From Sphingobacterium sp. UBA4616 (GTDB taxonomy: Bacteria; Bacteroidota; Bacteroidia; Sphingobacteriales; Sphingobacteriaceae), in contig DGIS01000034.1 in the NCBI GenBank assembly GCA_002386525.1, forward strand, positions 60,230 to 124,229: 64,000 bases of DNA, read 5' to 3'. The notes under the pieces were generated by a model. It had not been told where the DNA came from, did no database searches, and worked only from the letters and a program-made list of their open reading frames with translations. How positions within the stretch are numbered: position 1 is the stretch's first letter; each line of letters opens with the position of its first letter. Both the position numbers and the translations under genes were made by a program. Shown here piece after piece: positions 1-9,800 of the stretch.

Positions 1-1333
1 CGAAGATATCAACAGGAATTGCTGGTCTCCCGTTTTCTATAGTGGATTTCAATTTCATTTGAGGTGAAGCTAGGGCGTAAACAGCCGTCACTTTATTTTT
101 GATGGGCAGATTTATTTTTCCATCGGCCGGACGATCAAAAACATGCAGATACAGCTTCCCATTTTTTTGGGTACAATACCCCCAATCCAAGGCTTGGAAA
201 GGGCTCGCGGTGGTACCGTAAATAGCTTCGCTATTGATCTTCATCCACTCCCCGATTTGCTCCATAATTTGCACTGCAGGTTCAGGAATGGCTCCGTCAC
301 CATCGGGTCCGACATTTAACAAAAAATTTCCTCCTTTACTCACCGTTTCCACAAATAATTGCATGATCTTGGGAAAGCTTTTCCAATTTTTATCGTGCGC
401 ACTATAACCATAACTTTCATTCATGGTATGGCTTACCTCCCAGTACATGCCGGGCAAGCCGGTTGGCGGTATATATTTCTCTGGAGTACCAATATCGCCA
501 TTCCTATTTTCAAGTCCATTCCAAAATCGATTATTGATAATAATAGTGGGCTGCCATTTGATCAGATCTGTCAAAATATGTTTCGTCCCCCAGGCTTCGC
601 CCTCGTGCTCTTTATTACTAAAGTCGGGCCACAGCATATCTAAGCGTCCGTATTGCTGTGCAAGCTCTTTAATCTGGCCATAGAGATAGGCTTTATAGCG
701 TTCATGATCTGGCTGATGCTTATCCACATTCGGGTTCAGCTGAAAGGCCTCATAAGAATCGGGATGTTGCCAATCCAAGAGCGAATAATAAGCTCCTACT
801 TTCATCCCTTCCTGACGGAAAGCATCCATAATTTCCCGGTAAAGATCTCTTCCTTTCGGCGATAAATTTGCCGTACCCGTAACATCATTTTTCAAGGCAT
901 AAGGTTGTTGGCTATTGAACAGGCTAAAGCCTTCGTGGTGTCGCGAGGTCAGCACCATATACTTCATACCCGTTTTCTTTGCAAGACGCGCCCAGAATTT
1001 CGGATCGAAAGAACGTAATGTGAATTTTGGTTTCAGCACTTCAGCATACCGCTTACTGGGTATCTTACCCCATGTCTGTATCCACTCGGCATAATGCTGT
1101 GGGTACTGCTTCCCTTCAAAAGAACCTCCTGCTGCACTGTACAATCCCCAATGGATAAAAAGGCCAAAACGGGCTTCCTTAAACCATTCCATACGCTTTT
1201 CTTGGGTTTCCTGCCAGCCGGCTACCCCCTCATAGGGTAGCGACTTAGTCTGTGAAATGGCTGCATCGATGCTGCATAAAAACAGAACCAAGGCTACTGT
1301 AAACTGCCACTTTAAAAAAATGATTTTCTTCAT
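1..1333 (-). CDS. alpha-L-fucosidase, GH29 (3' end beyond the left edge)
   Basis: An open frame starts at ATG 1333 and stays open to base 1, giving 444 codons; the C-terminus is missing. It begins with a signal peptide (MKKIIFLKWQF to about residue 27). GH29 hallmarks follow: FGLFIHWGLYS near residue 55, a TSRHHEGFSLF segment near 125, and LDMLWPDFS with the expected catalytic nucleophile Asp at about residue 237. Retaining exo-fucosidases of this family remove terminal alpha-L-fucose; export to the periplasm is expected. It is the last visible gene of a minus-strand operon, 54 bp after the SGNH hydrolase and downstream of a second GH29 domain in the fusion enzyme. GH29 assignment is secure; linkage specificity cannot be read. 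Confidence 0.9.
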   Translation of the reverse strand, partial: MKKIIFLKWQFTVALVLFLCSIDAAISQTKSLPYEGVAGWQETQEKRMEWFKEARFGLFIHWGLYSAAGGSFEGKQYPQHYAEWIQTWGKIPSKRYAEVLKPKFTLRSFDPKFWARLAKKTGMKYMVLTSRHHEGFSLFNSQQPYALKNDVTGTANLSPKGRDLYREIMDAFRQEGMKVGAYYSLLDWQHPDSYEAFQLNPNVDKHQPDHERYKAYLYGQIKELAQQYGRLDMLWPDFSNKEHEGEAWGTKHILTDLIKWQPTIIINNRFWNGLENRNGDIGTPEKYIPPTGLPGMYWEVSHTMNESYGYSAHDKNWKSFPKIMQLFVETVSKGGNFLLNVGPDGDGAIPEPAVQIMEQIGEWMKINSEAIYGTTASPFQALDWGYCTQKNGKLYLHVFDRPADGKINLPIKNKVTAVYALASPQMKLKSTIENGRPAIPVDIF

Positions 1334-1387
1334 GATATCGATTTATACATATAAGTTTTATTTATTCGGATGATAGGCTACTGACGA

Positions 1388-2359
1388 TTAGAAGCCCAAA
1401 GTTTCAATTTCCTCCTGAATGGCATTGTACGCTATGTTCGCATCCTCCACCGCTATTCCCTTTGATAAACCAGGCCTCCTATGACCTGTAAAAGTCAACC
1501 ATGCGTTTTTCATAATCGTCTGTCTTTTTAAAATAAGTGTATATAATTGGATCATGCGTGGTTTACCGCGCAAATTGTCCTCCCATGTACTTTGAAGTGG
1601 AAAGCTAGGCATCAGGTGCTGTATAATTTCCTTTGCCATTAGCCAATGGCCCAGTTCGCCAGGGTGTATGCCATCCGCAGCCAGCTTAAAATGGGGTTCC
1701 CTCTCGATCCTAGCTTCCAAGTAGCGACGCATGGCAAAATGCAGGTCTATGATTTCCCAGGACTGCATTTTGGCATAGCCAATTAGCCATTGCGCATAAC
1801 GATCCAATACGTTATTATAACCATTAAGCCGGAGCTGCGGATCATCATGTACAGGCGGAGTCATCCATAGGATGCGCTTCACACCAGCATCAACCAAGCG
1901 TGTGTGAAGCCGTATTATCCCATTTTTGTAGGCTTCAAAACGGACGGAATCAAAAGGAAGGTAGATTCCGTCGTTCATGCCATAACAGACAAAAACAACC
2001 TCGGGATTGATTTTATCAAGTACATTGTCCAAACGGTCAAACAGACAAGGTCGGATAAATTTACCTTCCGCATGATTTGGTTCACTAAGACCAGATACTG
2101 TCTCGCTCGGCAGCCCAGAATTGATAAACCGAGATTTCGTTTTCGGATGTAGACTGAGAAATAGAGCCTCCGTCATAGCGACATATTGCCCTGCATAAGT
2201 AATGCTGTTTCCTAAAAAAAGAATCGTTTTACCTTCACCCCAAGAAAAATGATCCCTATTATTCTGCCCGGAAGCTTGCATACACCAAAAATCTAAACAG
2301 ACAAACAGCAACAAGACGTTCTTTTTATTTGAGTTTAATACTCGCTTTAATTTCATCAT
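1388..2359 (-). CDS. SGNH/GDSL-family hydrolase (probable carbohydrate esterase)
   Basis: This 323-residue protein has an N-terminal signal sequence ending near ASGQ (residue 32). SGNH blocks are visible: ILFLGNSITYAG (block I, nucleophile Ser in GNSIT), CYGMNDG (block III Asn), and ADGIHPGELGH (block V Asp and His). Family members are esterases or lipases; inside polysaccharide loci they often remove O-acetyl groups, which is the inferred role here. It starts 23 bp after the GH88-GH29 fusion and is followed 54 bp later by GH29, so it is cotranscribed. Two adjacent ATG codons open the gene (2359 and 2356). The acyl group removed is unknown. Confidence 0.85.
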   Translation of the reverse strand: MMKLKRVLNSNKKNVLLLFVCLDFWCMQASGQNNRDHFSWGEGKTILFLGNSITYAGQYVAMTEALFLSLHPKTKSRFINSGLPSETVSGLSEPNHAEGKFIRPCLFDRLDNVLDKINPEVVFVCYGMNDGIYLPFDSVRFEAYKNGIIRLHTRLVDAGVKRILWMTPPVHDDPQLRLNGYNNVLDRYAQWLIGYAKMQSWEIIDLHFAMRRYLEARIEREPHFKLAADGIHPGELGHWLMAKEIIQHLMPSFPLQSTWEDNLRGKPRMIQLYTLILKRQTIMKNAWLTFTGHRRPGLSKGIAVEDANIAYNAIQEEIETLGF

Positions 2360-2382
2360 AATCGATTTAGCCCATCTTCTGG

Positions 2383-5025
2383 TTAGCCTAATTTTATCTT
2401 GAGGGTATAGCCTAAGGTACTATTTTGTGTCTTCTTGGGTAATTTCAGCCGCAATGCATGCTTATCCTGCTTAAAACGAACCTGACCATACCCTAAGATT
2501 TCCACTGACTTTACTTTAGCTTTATTCTGGTTCAGGGACTTCAGATGGACTATTCCATCCTTAGGCGCTACGAGAGCCATAGCATAAACACAGTCATTTT
2601 TTTGGGTAAACCAAAAATCCGAAGGTGTAAAAGATGCTCTAAATCCTTCTTTCTCCCGTTGCTCAGTATCCCTTATCCGAATCAGTGTTGGTCCCTCATG
2701 TGTGGTGATCCAGGGTGATGTTCCATAAACCGCCTCAGCATTAAAACGCAACCATTTTCCTAAGATAGCCAGATTATTTTTTACAGGTGTAGCTATATTT
2801 CCTTCTGCATCTGGGCCAATATTGAGCATATAATTACCACCTTTGCTGACGATTTCCAAAAGCCAATAACGCAGTTCGTCCACATCTTTCCAATCTTGGT
2901 CATAAGATTTATAGCCCCAGGAATGGTTAAATGTCCCGATGGCTTCCCAAGGTTGACCAAAACGTTCCGAAGGTTCGGGAATGCGATTATCACCGGGAAT
3001 GGCATAATCGCCCATACCATTGCCAATCCGTTCCGAAACAATCACACCTGGGTTACAAACATATACAGTTTTATAGAAACGGAAGCTCTGTTCAGCGGTC
3101 ATCAGTCCGGGCATATCAAACCAGATGTATTTCAGCTGTTTGAACCGTGTCAAAATTTCCTTTACCTGAGGAATTGCTTTTTCGTTGAGATAGGAAGCAT
3201 AGGAATTGGGGCTTGGATCCCAACGGTTGGCACCGAAATCATCGGTTTTTATATTTGTAAGATCATTTTGAGCTTTGCTCACAGCATATTGCGCATCACT
3301 ACCATCCCGCCAATCGATATTTTGGGAATAATACACACCAAAATCCAGATTATGCCGAACACAGGCATCGTAAAGTTCCTGAAGAACGTCACGTTTGTAG
3401 GGTGTGGCCTGTACGCTATTAAATGGGCTTACTTCCGAATGGTATAGGGCAAATCCATCATGATGCTTGCTAGTTACAACAAGATATTTCATCCCGGCAT
3501 CCTTGGCCATGCGAACTATTTTATCGGCGTCAAAAGCTTGCGGGGAGAATTGATCCGCTAATTGGGCATAGGCTGAGCGCGGAATTTTCGCTACCAATTG
3601 AATCCATTCGGCTACACTTGGACTGCCCATATCTTCCATCTTTTTCCCATTCCATATTCCACCTGGAATGGCATAAAGCCCCCAATGAATAAAAAGTCCA
3701 AATTTTTGCCGCTGAAAATCCTGGAGTGCCTGAGCCTTCTGCTTATTCATCTGCTGCCATTCATTCATCAGCTGCGCAAACCGATGTTTACGTTTGTTAA
3801 AGCGTATCAGCGCTTCCAGATAGTAATAGTCTGCATAAATCAAGGGTACATCAATTTCCCCTTTATGCGGAATGCTACCGACACTATGCTTTAGGACAAA
3901 TAGGCCATTGGCTCCCACTTCACTTGAATAATTTGAGGAGCCCAATGATCGCAAGATCTTTTCAGCCAGATCCAGGTACTCTTGTTGTTGTTCGGGCCTT
4001 ACATAGTCTACCAGTTCCAACAAAGCAGAAGCGGTGACGGCTGCTGCTGATGCATCTCTGGGTATGGTTTCAAAATCGTCTTTTTGATACGTCCAGTTTG
4101 GAACAAACCCCGGTTGATCGACATCAAAGTCCCACAACGGAACCCCATCGTTAGGCAATCGTGGATGCTTTGCATAAAAATCAGCCATTTTTTGTGCGGC
4201 TTGAAGATACATTGGGTCTTTCGTTTCGCGGTACATCAGCACAAAGCCATACAATCCCCAGGCTTGCCCCCTCGCCCAGGCGGAATTATCCGAAAAGCCC
4301 TGTGCAGTTTCTTTGCTTAATACTGCACCTGTATTGGGGTCATACGAAACCACATGATAAGAACTGTAATCTGGTCGATATTGATTTTTTAGCGTTGTCT
4401 GTGCATGCCGAATGGCGACATTACGGTAGACGGAGTCACCTGATAATTTGGAAGCCAAAAAAAGCAGTTCCAAATTCATCATATTGTCGATAATAACCGG
4501 AAACTGATAACGATGCTTACCATCCCAGGAAGGAAATACATCCCAAGATTTAATTGCGCCTACCTTCGGGTTGAAACGGGTTAAGAGAGATTTGGCACTC
4601 TGGATTAAGATTGATTTGATGGTACTATCACCAGTCAACCGATAAACATTCCCATAACTGCTATTCATCACGAAACCAATATCATGATGCTGCGTATTAA
4701 ATTGATTTTGACGTAATGAATTTGTCCATTTTAATGCGGCGTCCCGCCATCGATCATCGCCGGTATATTCAAAGACATACCAAAGGCAACCCGGCCAAAA
4801 GCCGCCTGTCCAATCCCGGATATCCGTAAAAGTTGTTTTCCCATTTCGATCTGCCGATCGCGGATAGTTACTCAGGTCGGTATGGTGTTGATACAGTAAG
4901 GCGTACTGCCGTTCCGCTAAATCAAATCCTTTTTTCACAAAATCACTTGTATCAGCACGCAACAGAAAAGGATAATAAAAGATCAAAAAATAAATAACGT
5001 ATAGGCTATATCTAAAAACGATCAT
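2383..5025 (-). CDS. GH88 unsaturated glucuronyl hydrolase fused to GH29 alpha-L-fucosidase
   Basis: One 880-residue frame carries two full catalytic modules behind a signal peptide (about 1-24). Residues about 28-412 are GH88: HHDIGF with Asp115 and IIDNMMN with Asp180 match the two catalytic aspartates of unsaturated glucuronyl hydrolases, and SDNSAWARGQAWGLYGF is a family signature. Residues about 430-880 are GH29: FGLFIHWGLYAIPGG, SKHHDGFALYHS, and YIWFDMPG with probable nucleophile Asp637. The linker is only about 20 charged residues and has no second signal peptide. GH88 hydrates the unsaturated uronate left by a polysaccharide lyase; GH29 removes fucose. It lies 65 bp after SusD across a GC-rich hairpin. 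The fusion suggests one oligosaccharide bears both a non-reducing unsaturated uronate and fucose; the substrate is unknown. Confidence 0.9.
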   Translation of the reverse strand: MIVFRYSLYVIYFLIFYYPFLLRADTSDFVKKGFDLAERQYALLYQHHTDLSNYPRSADRNGKTTFTDIRDWTGGFWPGCLWYVFEYTGDDRWRDAALKWTNSLRQNQFNTQHHDIGFVMNSSYGNVYRLTGDSTIKSILIQSAKSLLTRFNPKVGAIKSWDVFPSWDGKHRYQFPVIIDNMMNLELLFLASKLSGDSVYRNVAIRHAQTTLKNQYRPDYSSYHVVSYDPNTGAVLSKETAQGFSDNSAWARGQAWGLYGFVLMYRETKDPMYLQAAQKMADFYAKHPRLPNDGVPLWDFDVDQPGFVPNWTYQKDDFETIPRDASAAAVTASALLELVDYVRPEQQQEYLDLAEKILRSLGSSNYSSEVGANGLFVLKHSVGSIPHKGEIDVPLIYADYYYLEALIRFNKRKHRFAQLMNEWQQMNKQKAQALQDFQRQKFGLFIHWGLYAIPGGIWNGKKMEDMGSPSVAEWIQLVAKIPRSAYAQLADQFSPQAFDADKIVRMAKDAGMKYLVVTSKHHDGFALYHSEVSPFNSVQATPYKRDVLQELYDACVRHNLDFGVYYSQNIDWRDGSDAQYAVSKAQNDLTNIKTDDFGANRWDPSPNSYASYLNEKAIPQVKEILTRFKQLKYIWFDMPGLMTAEQSFRFYKTVYVCNPGVIVSERIGNGMGDYAIPGDNRIPEPSERFGQPWEAIGTFNHSWGYKSYDQDWKDVDELRYWLLEIVSKGGNYMLNIGPDAEGNIATPVKNNLAILGKWLRFNAEAVYGTSPWITTHEGPTLIRIRDTEQREKEGFRASFTPSDFWFTQKNDCVYAMALVAPKDGIVHLKSLNQNKAKVKSVEILGYGQVRFKQDKHALRLKLPKKTQNSTLGYTLKIKLG

Positions 5026-5046
5026 ATTTAGGTTTATTTAGGTGGC

Positions 5047-5079
5047 GCCGGGGATCGCCTAGAAGTTTTCTTCCCCGGC
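5047..5079 (-). promoter_or_regulatory. intercistronic hairpin between susD and the GH88-GH29 gene
   Basis: Perfect 7-bp stem GCCGGGG (5047-5053) with CCCCGGC (5073-5079) around a 19-nt loop. No U-tract follows on the minus strand, so it looks like an mRNA stabiliser or partial attenuator that lets susCD exceed the enzymes, rather than a full terminator. The role is inferred. Confidence 0.5.
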
Positions 5080-5090
5080 TTGAATTTATG

Positions 5091-6866
5091 TTAGTCTATC
5101 CAGCCTGGATTTTGCACCAGGTTCACGTTCATTTGTATTTCTGAGGTAGGAATAGGCCATACATTTAAGAAATCGCCCTTATAGCTATAATTCCCAACAT
5201 TTGTTCCCCAAACCTGCTTACGTCCATTGCCCGCTTTAAACACGGTCTCTTTCCAGGTTCCCCAGCGCAATTCGTCAAAATAATTGATGCCTTCATTCGG
5301 AAACTCCACACGACGTTCGTTGCGGATACGCAGGCGTAAGCCTTCCTTCCCAGCGACAGTAGTTGCGGCATTGGAATTTAACAGCGCTACGCCAGCACGT
5401 TGCCGTACTTCATTGACTTTTGCAATCGCTTCATTCAATTTTCCATCTTCATTTAGTGCCTCAGCCCACATCAGCAATATGTCTGCATAGCGGAAGATCG
5501 GGAAATCAATGGGGCCATAATTACGGTCAACAATCTCATTAACCCCCTCTGCGACAAATTTTCGGTAAAAATAAAAGAAGTTGATCTGTGTATCACTCTG
5601 AATATCGCCGTCTACCTGTGCTTGTCCACGAAACGGCCAGCGCATAGATTGAAGGCTTTCCACATTAGTAAAATTATAGGCGCCTCTAAAAGTTGAATAG
5701 GGCGTCACGACATTGGCCTGCAAGCGTGGATCTCGATTTTCATAGGCCTTTTTGATACGTTCTTCATTACCTTGAGGCAGGTATAGACTCATCTTTGCTC
5801 CTCTTAATGTTGCAGCAGCTTTCTCGGCCTCCGTCAGGTTGTTCCGAAGAAAAAAGACTTCCCGCTCATTTTCAGTTAAGCTGCTATATCCAGGAATAAC
5901 TTTATTCCATTCAAATTGAGAACCGTCAGTATTTTCATAGAGATCGACCAAATGCGGCGAGGGCATATAATAATTCCATCCGCGCGAATAGACGGAAGGC
6001 CAACCACAGAATAGCTGCATATTATTCCCATATCCCTGTTCACTACGATGCTGAATGGAAAAAATCATCTCAGGACACTGTTCATTAGCCTCTTTAAATA
6101 GGGCTTTATAATCGCCAAAGAGTGTGTGGCCAGCATCTTTAACTTTTTGAAAATCAGCCACCGCCTTCGTCCAATCTTTTCGGTAGAGATAAACTTTACC
6201 CCTTAAGGCATAAGCGGCCGCCTTTGTTGCATGCCCATAGTTGGCATTGCCGGCAGTATACCGATCTGGGAAATTGGGTTCTGCAATACAATCGTTTAGG
6301 TCTGCTAATATTTGATTCCACACCTCCTCTTCCGAACTACGTCCTTTGATAGCCTCAGCGGCTGTAAAAGGTTCGAGATAAATTGGCACCCCCTTGTAGA
6401 GCTGATTGAGCCGGAAGTAAAAATAAGCGCGGAGAAATTTTGCTTCAGCGAGGTATTTTGCTTTCTTTTCGGCCGTTGAAGGTGACTTTATGGGAATATT
6501 TTTTAATGCATCATTTGCACGCTGAATCCCTTCATATTGAATTTTCCAAACATTTACAAATAAAGGGTCACCAGCAGTAATGGTACCTGTCAATAAGGGC
6601 TCATCAAAACGGGCCTGCCCCGTATAGGAGAAACGGTCAAACTGATACAGCTCATAAGGAGAGATCAGTCCGCTATGCCCCATTAGTAGACGAAAGGAAC
6701 TATAGATTCCTGCAATGCCCAAATCAGTTAAATTATCGGTTGTCCACATCGTTGCTGTAGAGACCGAAGAATATGGGGAGGTGTCCAAAAGATCTTTTTT
6801 ACAACTCGCTATACTGATCAGTAATACGATCGCTAGAAATTTTTTTATCTTTTTCATGATTCTCAT
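5091..6866 (-). CDS. SusD/RagB-family outer-membrane lipoprotein
   Basis: This 591-residue lipoprotein has lipobox SIASC with acylated Cys22. ATG 6857 (Met4) is an equally good start. SusD features include a TPR-rich alpha-helical body with LAEAKFLRAYFYFRLNQLY near residue 145, a C-terminal RYADILLMWAEALNE helix, and an ending in VNLVQNPGWID. It acts as the surface lid of the SusC channel and binds the target oligosaccharide. It follows susC by 5-14 bp and precedes the GH88-GH29 enzyme. The ligand cannot be read; the neighbouring fucosidases and uronyl hydrolase suggest a fucosylated, uronate-containing glycan. Confidence 0.93.
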   Translation of the reverse strand: MRIMKKIKKFLAIVLLISIASCKKDLLDTSPYSSVSTATMWTTDNLTDLGIAGIYSSFRLLMGHSGLISPYELYQFDRFSYTGQARFDEPLLTGTITAGDPLFVNVWKIQYEGIQRANDALKNIPIKSPSTAEKKAKYLAEAKFLRAYFYFRLNQLYKGVPIYLEPFTAAEAIKGRSSEEEVWNQILADLNDCIAEPNFPDRYTAGNANYGHATKAAAYALRGKVYLYRKDWTKAVADFQKVKDAGHTLFGDYKALFKEANEQCPEMIFSIQHRSEQGYGNNMQLFCGWPSVYSRGWNYYMPSPHLVDLYENTDGSQFEWNKVIPGYSSLTENEREVFFLRNNLTEAEKAAATLRGAKMSLYLPQGNEERIKKAYENRDPRLQANVVTPYSTFRGAYNFTNVESLQSMRWPFRGQAQVDGDIQSDTQINFFYFYRKFVAEGVNEIVDRNYGPIDFPIFRYADILLMWAEALNEDGKLNEAIAKVNEVRQRAGVALLNSNAATTVAGKEGLRLRIRNERRVEFPNEGINYFDELRWGTWKETVFKAGNGRKQVWGTNVGNYSYKGDFLNVWPIPTSEIQMNVNLVQNPGWID

Positions 6867-6871
6867 TCAGA

Positions 6872-9800
6872 TTAAAAGGTAAGATTTAAACCCAGCGAAT
6901 ATTGTCGCATCGTAGGGTAGTTCACAACGGAAGAATTGATCAGCGCAGGATCATTGCTTGCGGGTCCAATTTCGGGATCTAGCCCGGGGAACTTTGTCCA
7001 TGTTAATAGGTTTTCACCAGCTAAGTAAATCCGGAGTTTAGCGATCGAAAAACGATTCGATAAACTTTCGGGTAGCGTATAGCCCAACTGAAGATTCCTT
7101 AGCTTCACGAACGAAGCATTATACAAGTAATAATCGCTGGTACGTCCATTCTGTGCATCGGTCACTCCTTTTAGACGTGGATAATAACCATCTATCTGAT
7201 TGTTGGGATCCGAAGGATTGGCGGCATTATAATAATAATGATCGTTTGCAACCAATGCGGACATCGATTTACCCTGCGCGACGATGGATGAATTGAGATA
7301 CAGTTCATTCCAATAATATGACATACCTGAAGAAGCCGACCAAATCATGGAAGCATCGAATCCTTTGTAGGCCATATTGATACTAAGGCCGTAATTAAAT
7401 GCCGGTGTTGCCCTTTTGCCCATAAATCGCTGATCGTATACATTTCCGTAGATGCCATCGGCGTTCATATCCGAATAAATCAAGTCACCATACCAGATCT
7501 TTGTAGGATCTATCCCATCGGCAGGTTGAAATGAATAGCCTGCGTCTACCATCGCTTTTAACCAAGCCATATCCTGCTCGGTACGAATCATGCCATCATG
7601 CGGTCCTCCATTTTTATCAACAGAACCATCTGCTAAGAAATGGCTTCCTGAACCACGGTAGACATTATACAGATAGAATTCATTAATTTCGTGCCCTTCC
7701 AGAATCCGCTGGTTTACCCCATTAGAAACCATACCGATATTGGACTGGTAAACCCTATTGCCGGCAGCATCGGTAACATAGCCTTCCGACAACGCGCCTT
7801 TATATTTTTCGACCCGATTGGTGTTGTAGGCGAAATTGGCTGATAGACCATACTTAAAACTGTTGATTTTATCTTGATATCCGACGGTCAATTCAATTCC
7901 CCGCTTGCTCACCTCGGCAATATTCATCGTTGCTGCAGTAGCAGTACCCACCGTTGATGGAATAGTCGGTACATATAAAATCCCATCGGTATAAGCGCGA
8001 TACGCATCAAATTCGACCGTCAATTTATTTTTTAATGCTGTCGCTGTGAAGCCCACATTTGTAGTCGTCGTCGTTTCCCAGTGCAACAGATCATTTCCTA
8101 GTTTAGTCTGCGCCAAACCACGCACAGCCTGATTATTGAATGAATAATTTACAGCACCATATGAGGGAAGATGATCGTAATTGCCCGGAGAAGCATTGTT
8201 CCCGGTTTTACCCCACGAGGCCCTTATTCGAAGATCACTAAAAAAGGATTTGAGCGGACGCATAAAAGATTCCTCCGATATACGCCATCCTGCAGAAAAA
8301 GCGGGAAAGAAGCCCCAGCGTTTGGCGGTTCCAAATCGTGATGATCCATCGTACCGAACTACCGCTTCGGCGAGGTATTTGTTATCATAAGCGTAATTGG
8401 CACGACCAAAAAAGGATCGCAACCCGTAATCAAGCTCATCACCAGTGATGGAACTCATTGTCGTTGCCGAGTTAAATGTTGTCAGATCAGGATGTACAAG
8501 TCCAAGTTTGGCCGCTCCGATATTATATTGGTTAAAATACTGTTCATTATAGCCCAAAATTCCGCCCACATCGTGTTTGCCAAAAGATCCGGAATAACGC
8601 AATACATTATCAATGATCACATTGTAACTCTTGGTGACACCATATTGAGTTGTTATTTGTCCCGCCGCCAGCGCGGCTGTACTCAATTTGTTGGTTGCAA
8701 AATTCCATTTTTCATAAGGTACCTGGTGCGAATTGGTCTCATTATAGGCATAATTGTAATTTACTTTCGATTCGAATTGCAGCCCTCTCATCAGGTCTAA
8801 TTTCGCAAATAGTGTGGTATTGAATCGGTTCACCTGGTTCTTTCCGCCCATCCCATTTAGAAAAGCCAGGGCATTATTTGCGGTGGCTGATTCTTCAGCA
8901 GCAGCTGGGAAACCATAAACGCCGTTGTAGTATGGATAAACTCCGGGCACCGTTTGGGTGAGGTAAGAATATGCCGTCACCACATCAGCCACACTTAGGT
9001 TTTGCATATCCCCAAAGGTTTGGGTACCCACGGTTAAAAACTTAGCGACTTTCGACTGTAAGTTTATCCTCATACGTACCTTATCCGCTCCGGTTTCGGG
9101 CATCGTTCCGGGATTATTGAAATATCCGACTGAAAAAAGGTATTGCGTGTTGTCGTTGCCGCCATTTAAAGAGAGATTGTGATTTTGTAAAAGTTTGCGC
9201 TGTCCAAAAAGCACATCGCCCCAGTTTGTATTGGGGTAAGCGACCTCATTGGGAATTCCAAATTCAGTAAAGCCTTTCGGATTTCTCTTTGCTTCCTCCC
9301 AGAGATTGATTGTTGCGTCCGTGTAAACAGCTGCCTGGCCCAAATTCTTGAAGCCCTCATTCACCAGACGCATATGTTGTGCATAATCGGTGATAAATTC
9401 GGGTACATTATTAGGCTGCAGCATCGAAACCATTCCCGTATAGGACACATTGTTTTTCCCCTTGGCTCCCTTTTTTGTGGTAATTAATATAACACCATTT
9501 GACCCCAAAGAACCATAAATTGCTGCGGTAGCTGCATCTTTTAAAATTGAAATCGACTCGACATCGTTTGGATTAACAGCATCCATAGAACCGACGATAC
9601 CATCGATCACCACCAACGGTGAGGTGTTATTTAAGGTCCCTTTTCCGCGGATCAGAATATTAGCACCATCTGCTCCAGGTTTTCCTGTTGTATTCTGCAC
9701 ATTAACGCCGGCCGCGAGTCCAGCCAATGAAGAGCTCAGTGTAGCAGTCGATCGATTTTCAACCGAACTTCCGTTCACAGTTGATACAGCACCAATCACA

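Noticed and set aside
2896..3447. 183-codon open frame antisense to the GH88-GH29 gene
   Set aside because: It lies wholly inside a clear coding sequence, has no domain and no promoter; it is a shadow frame.
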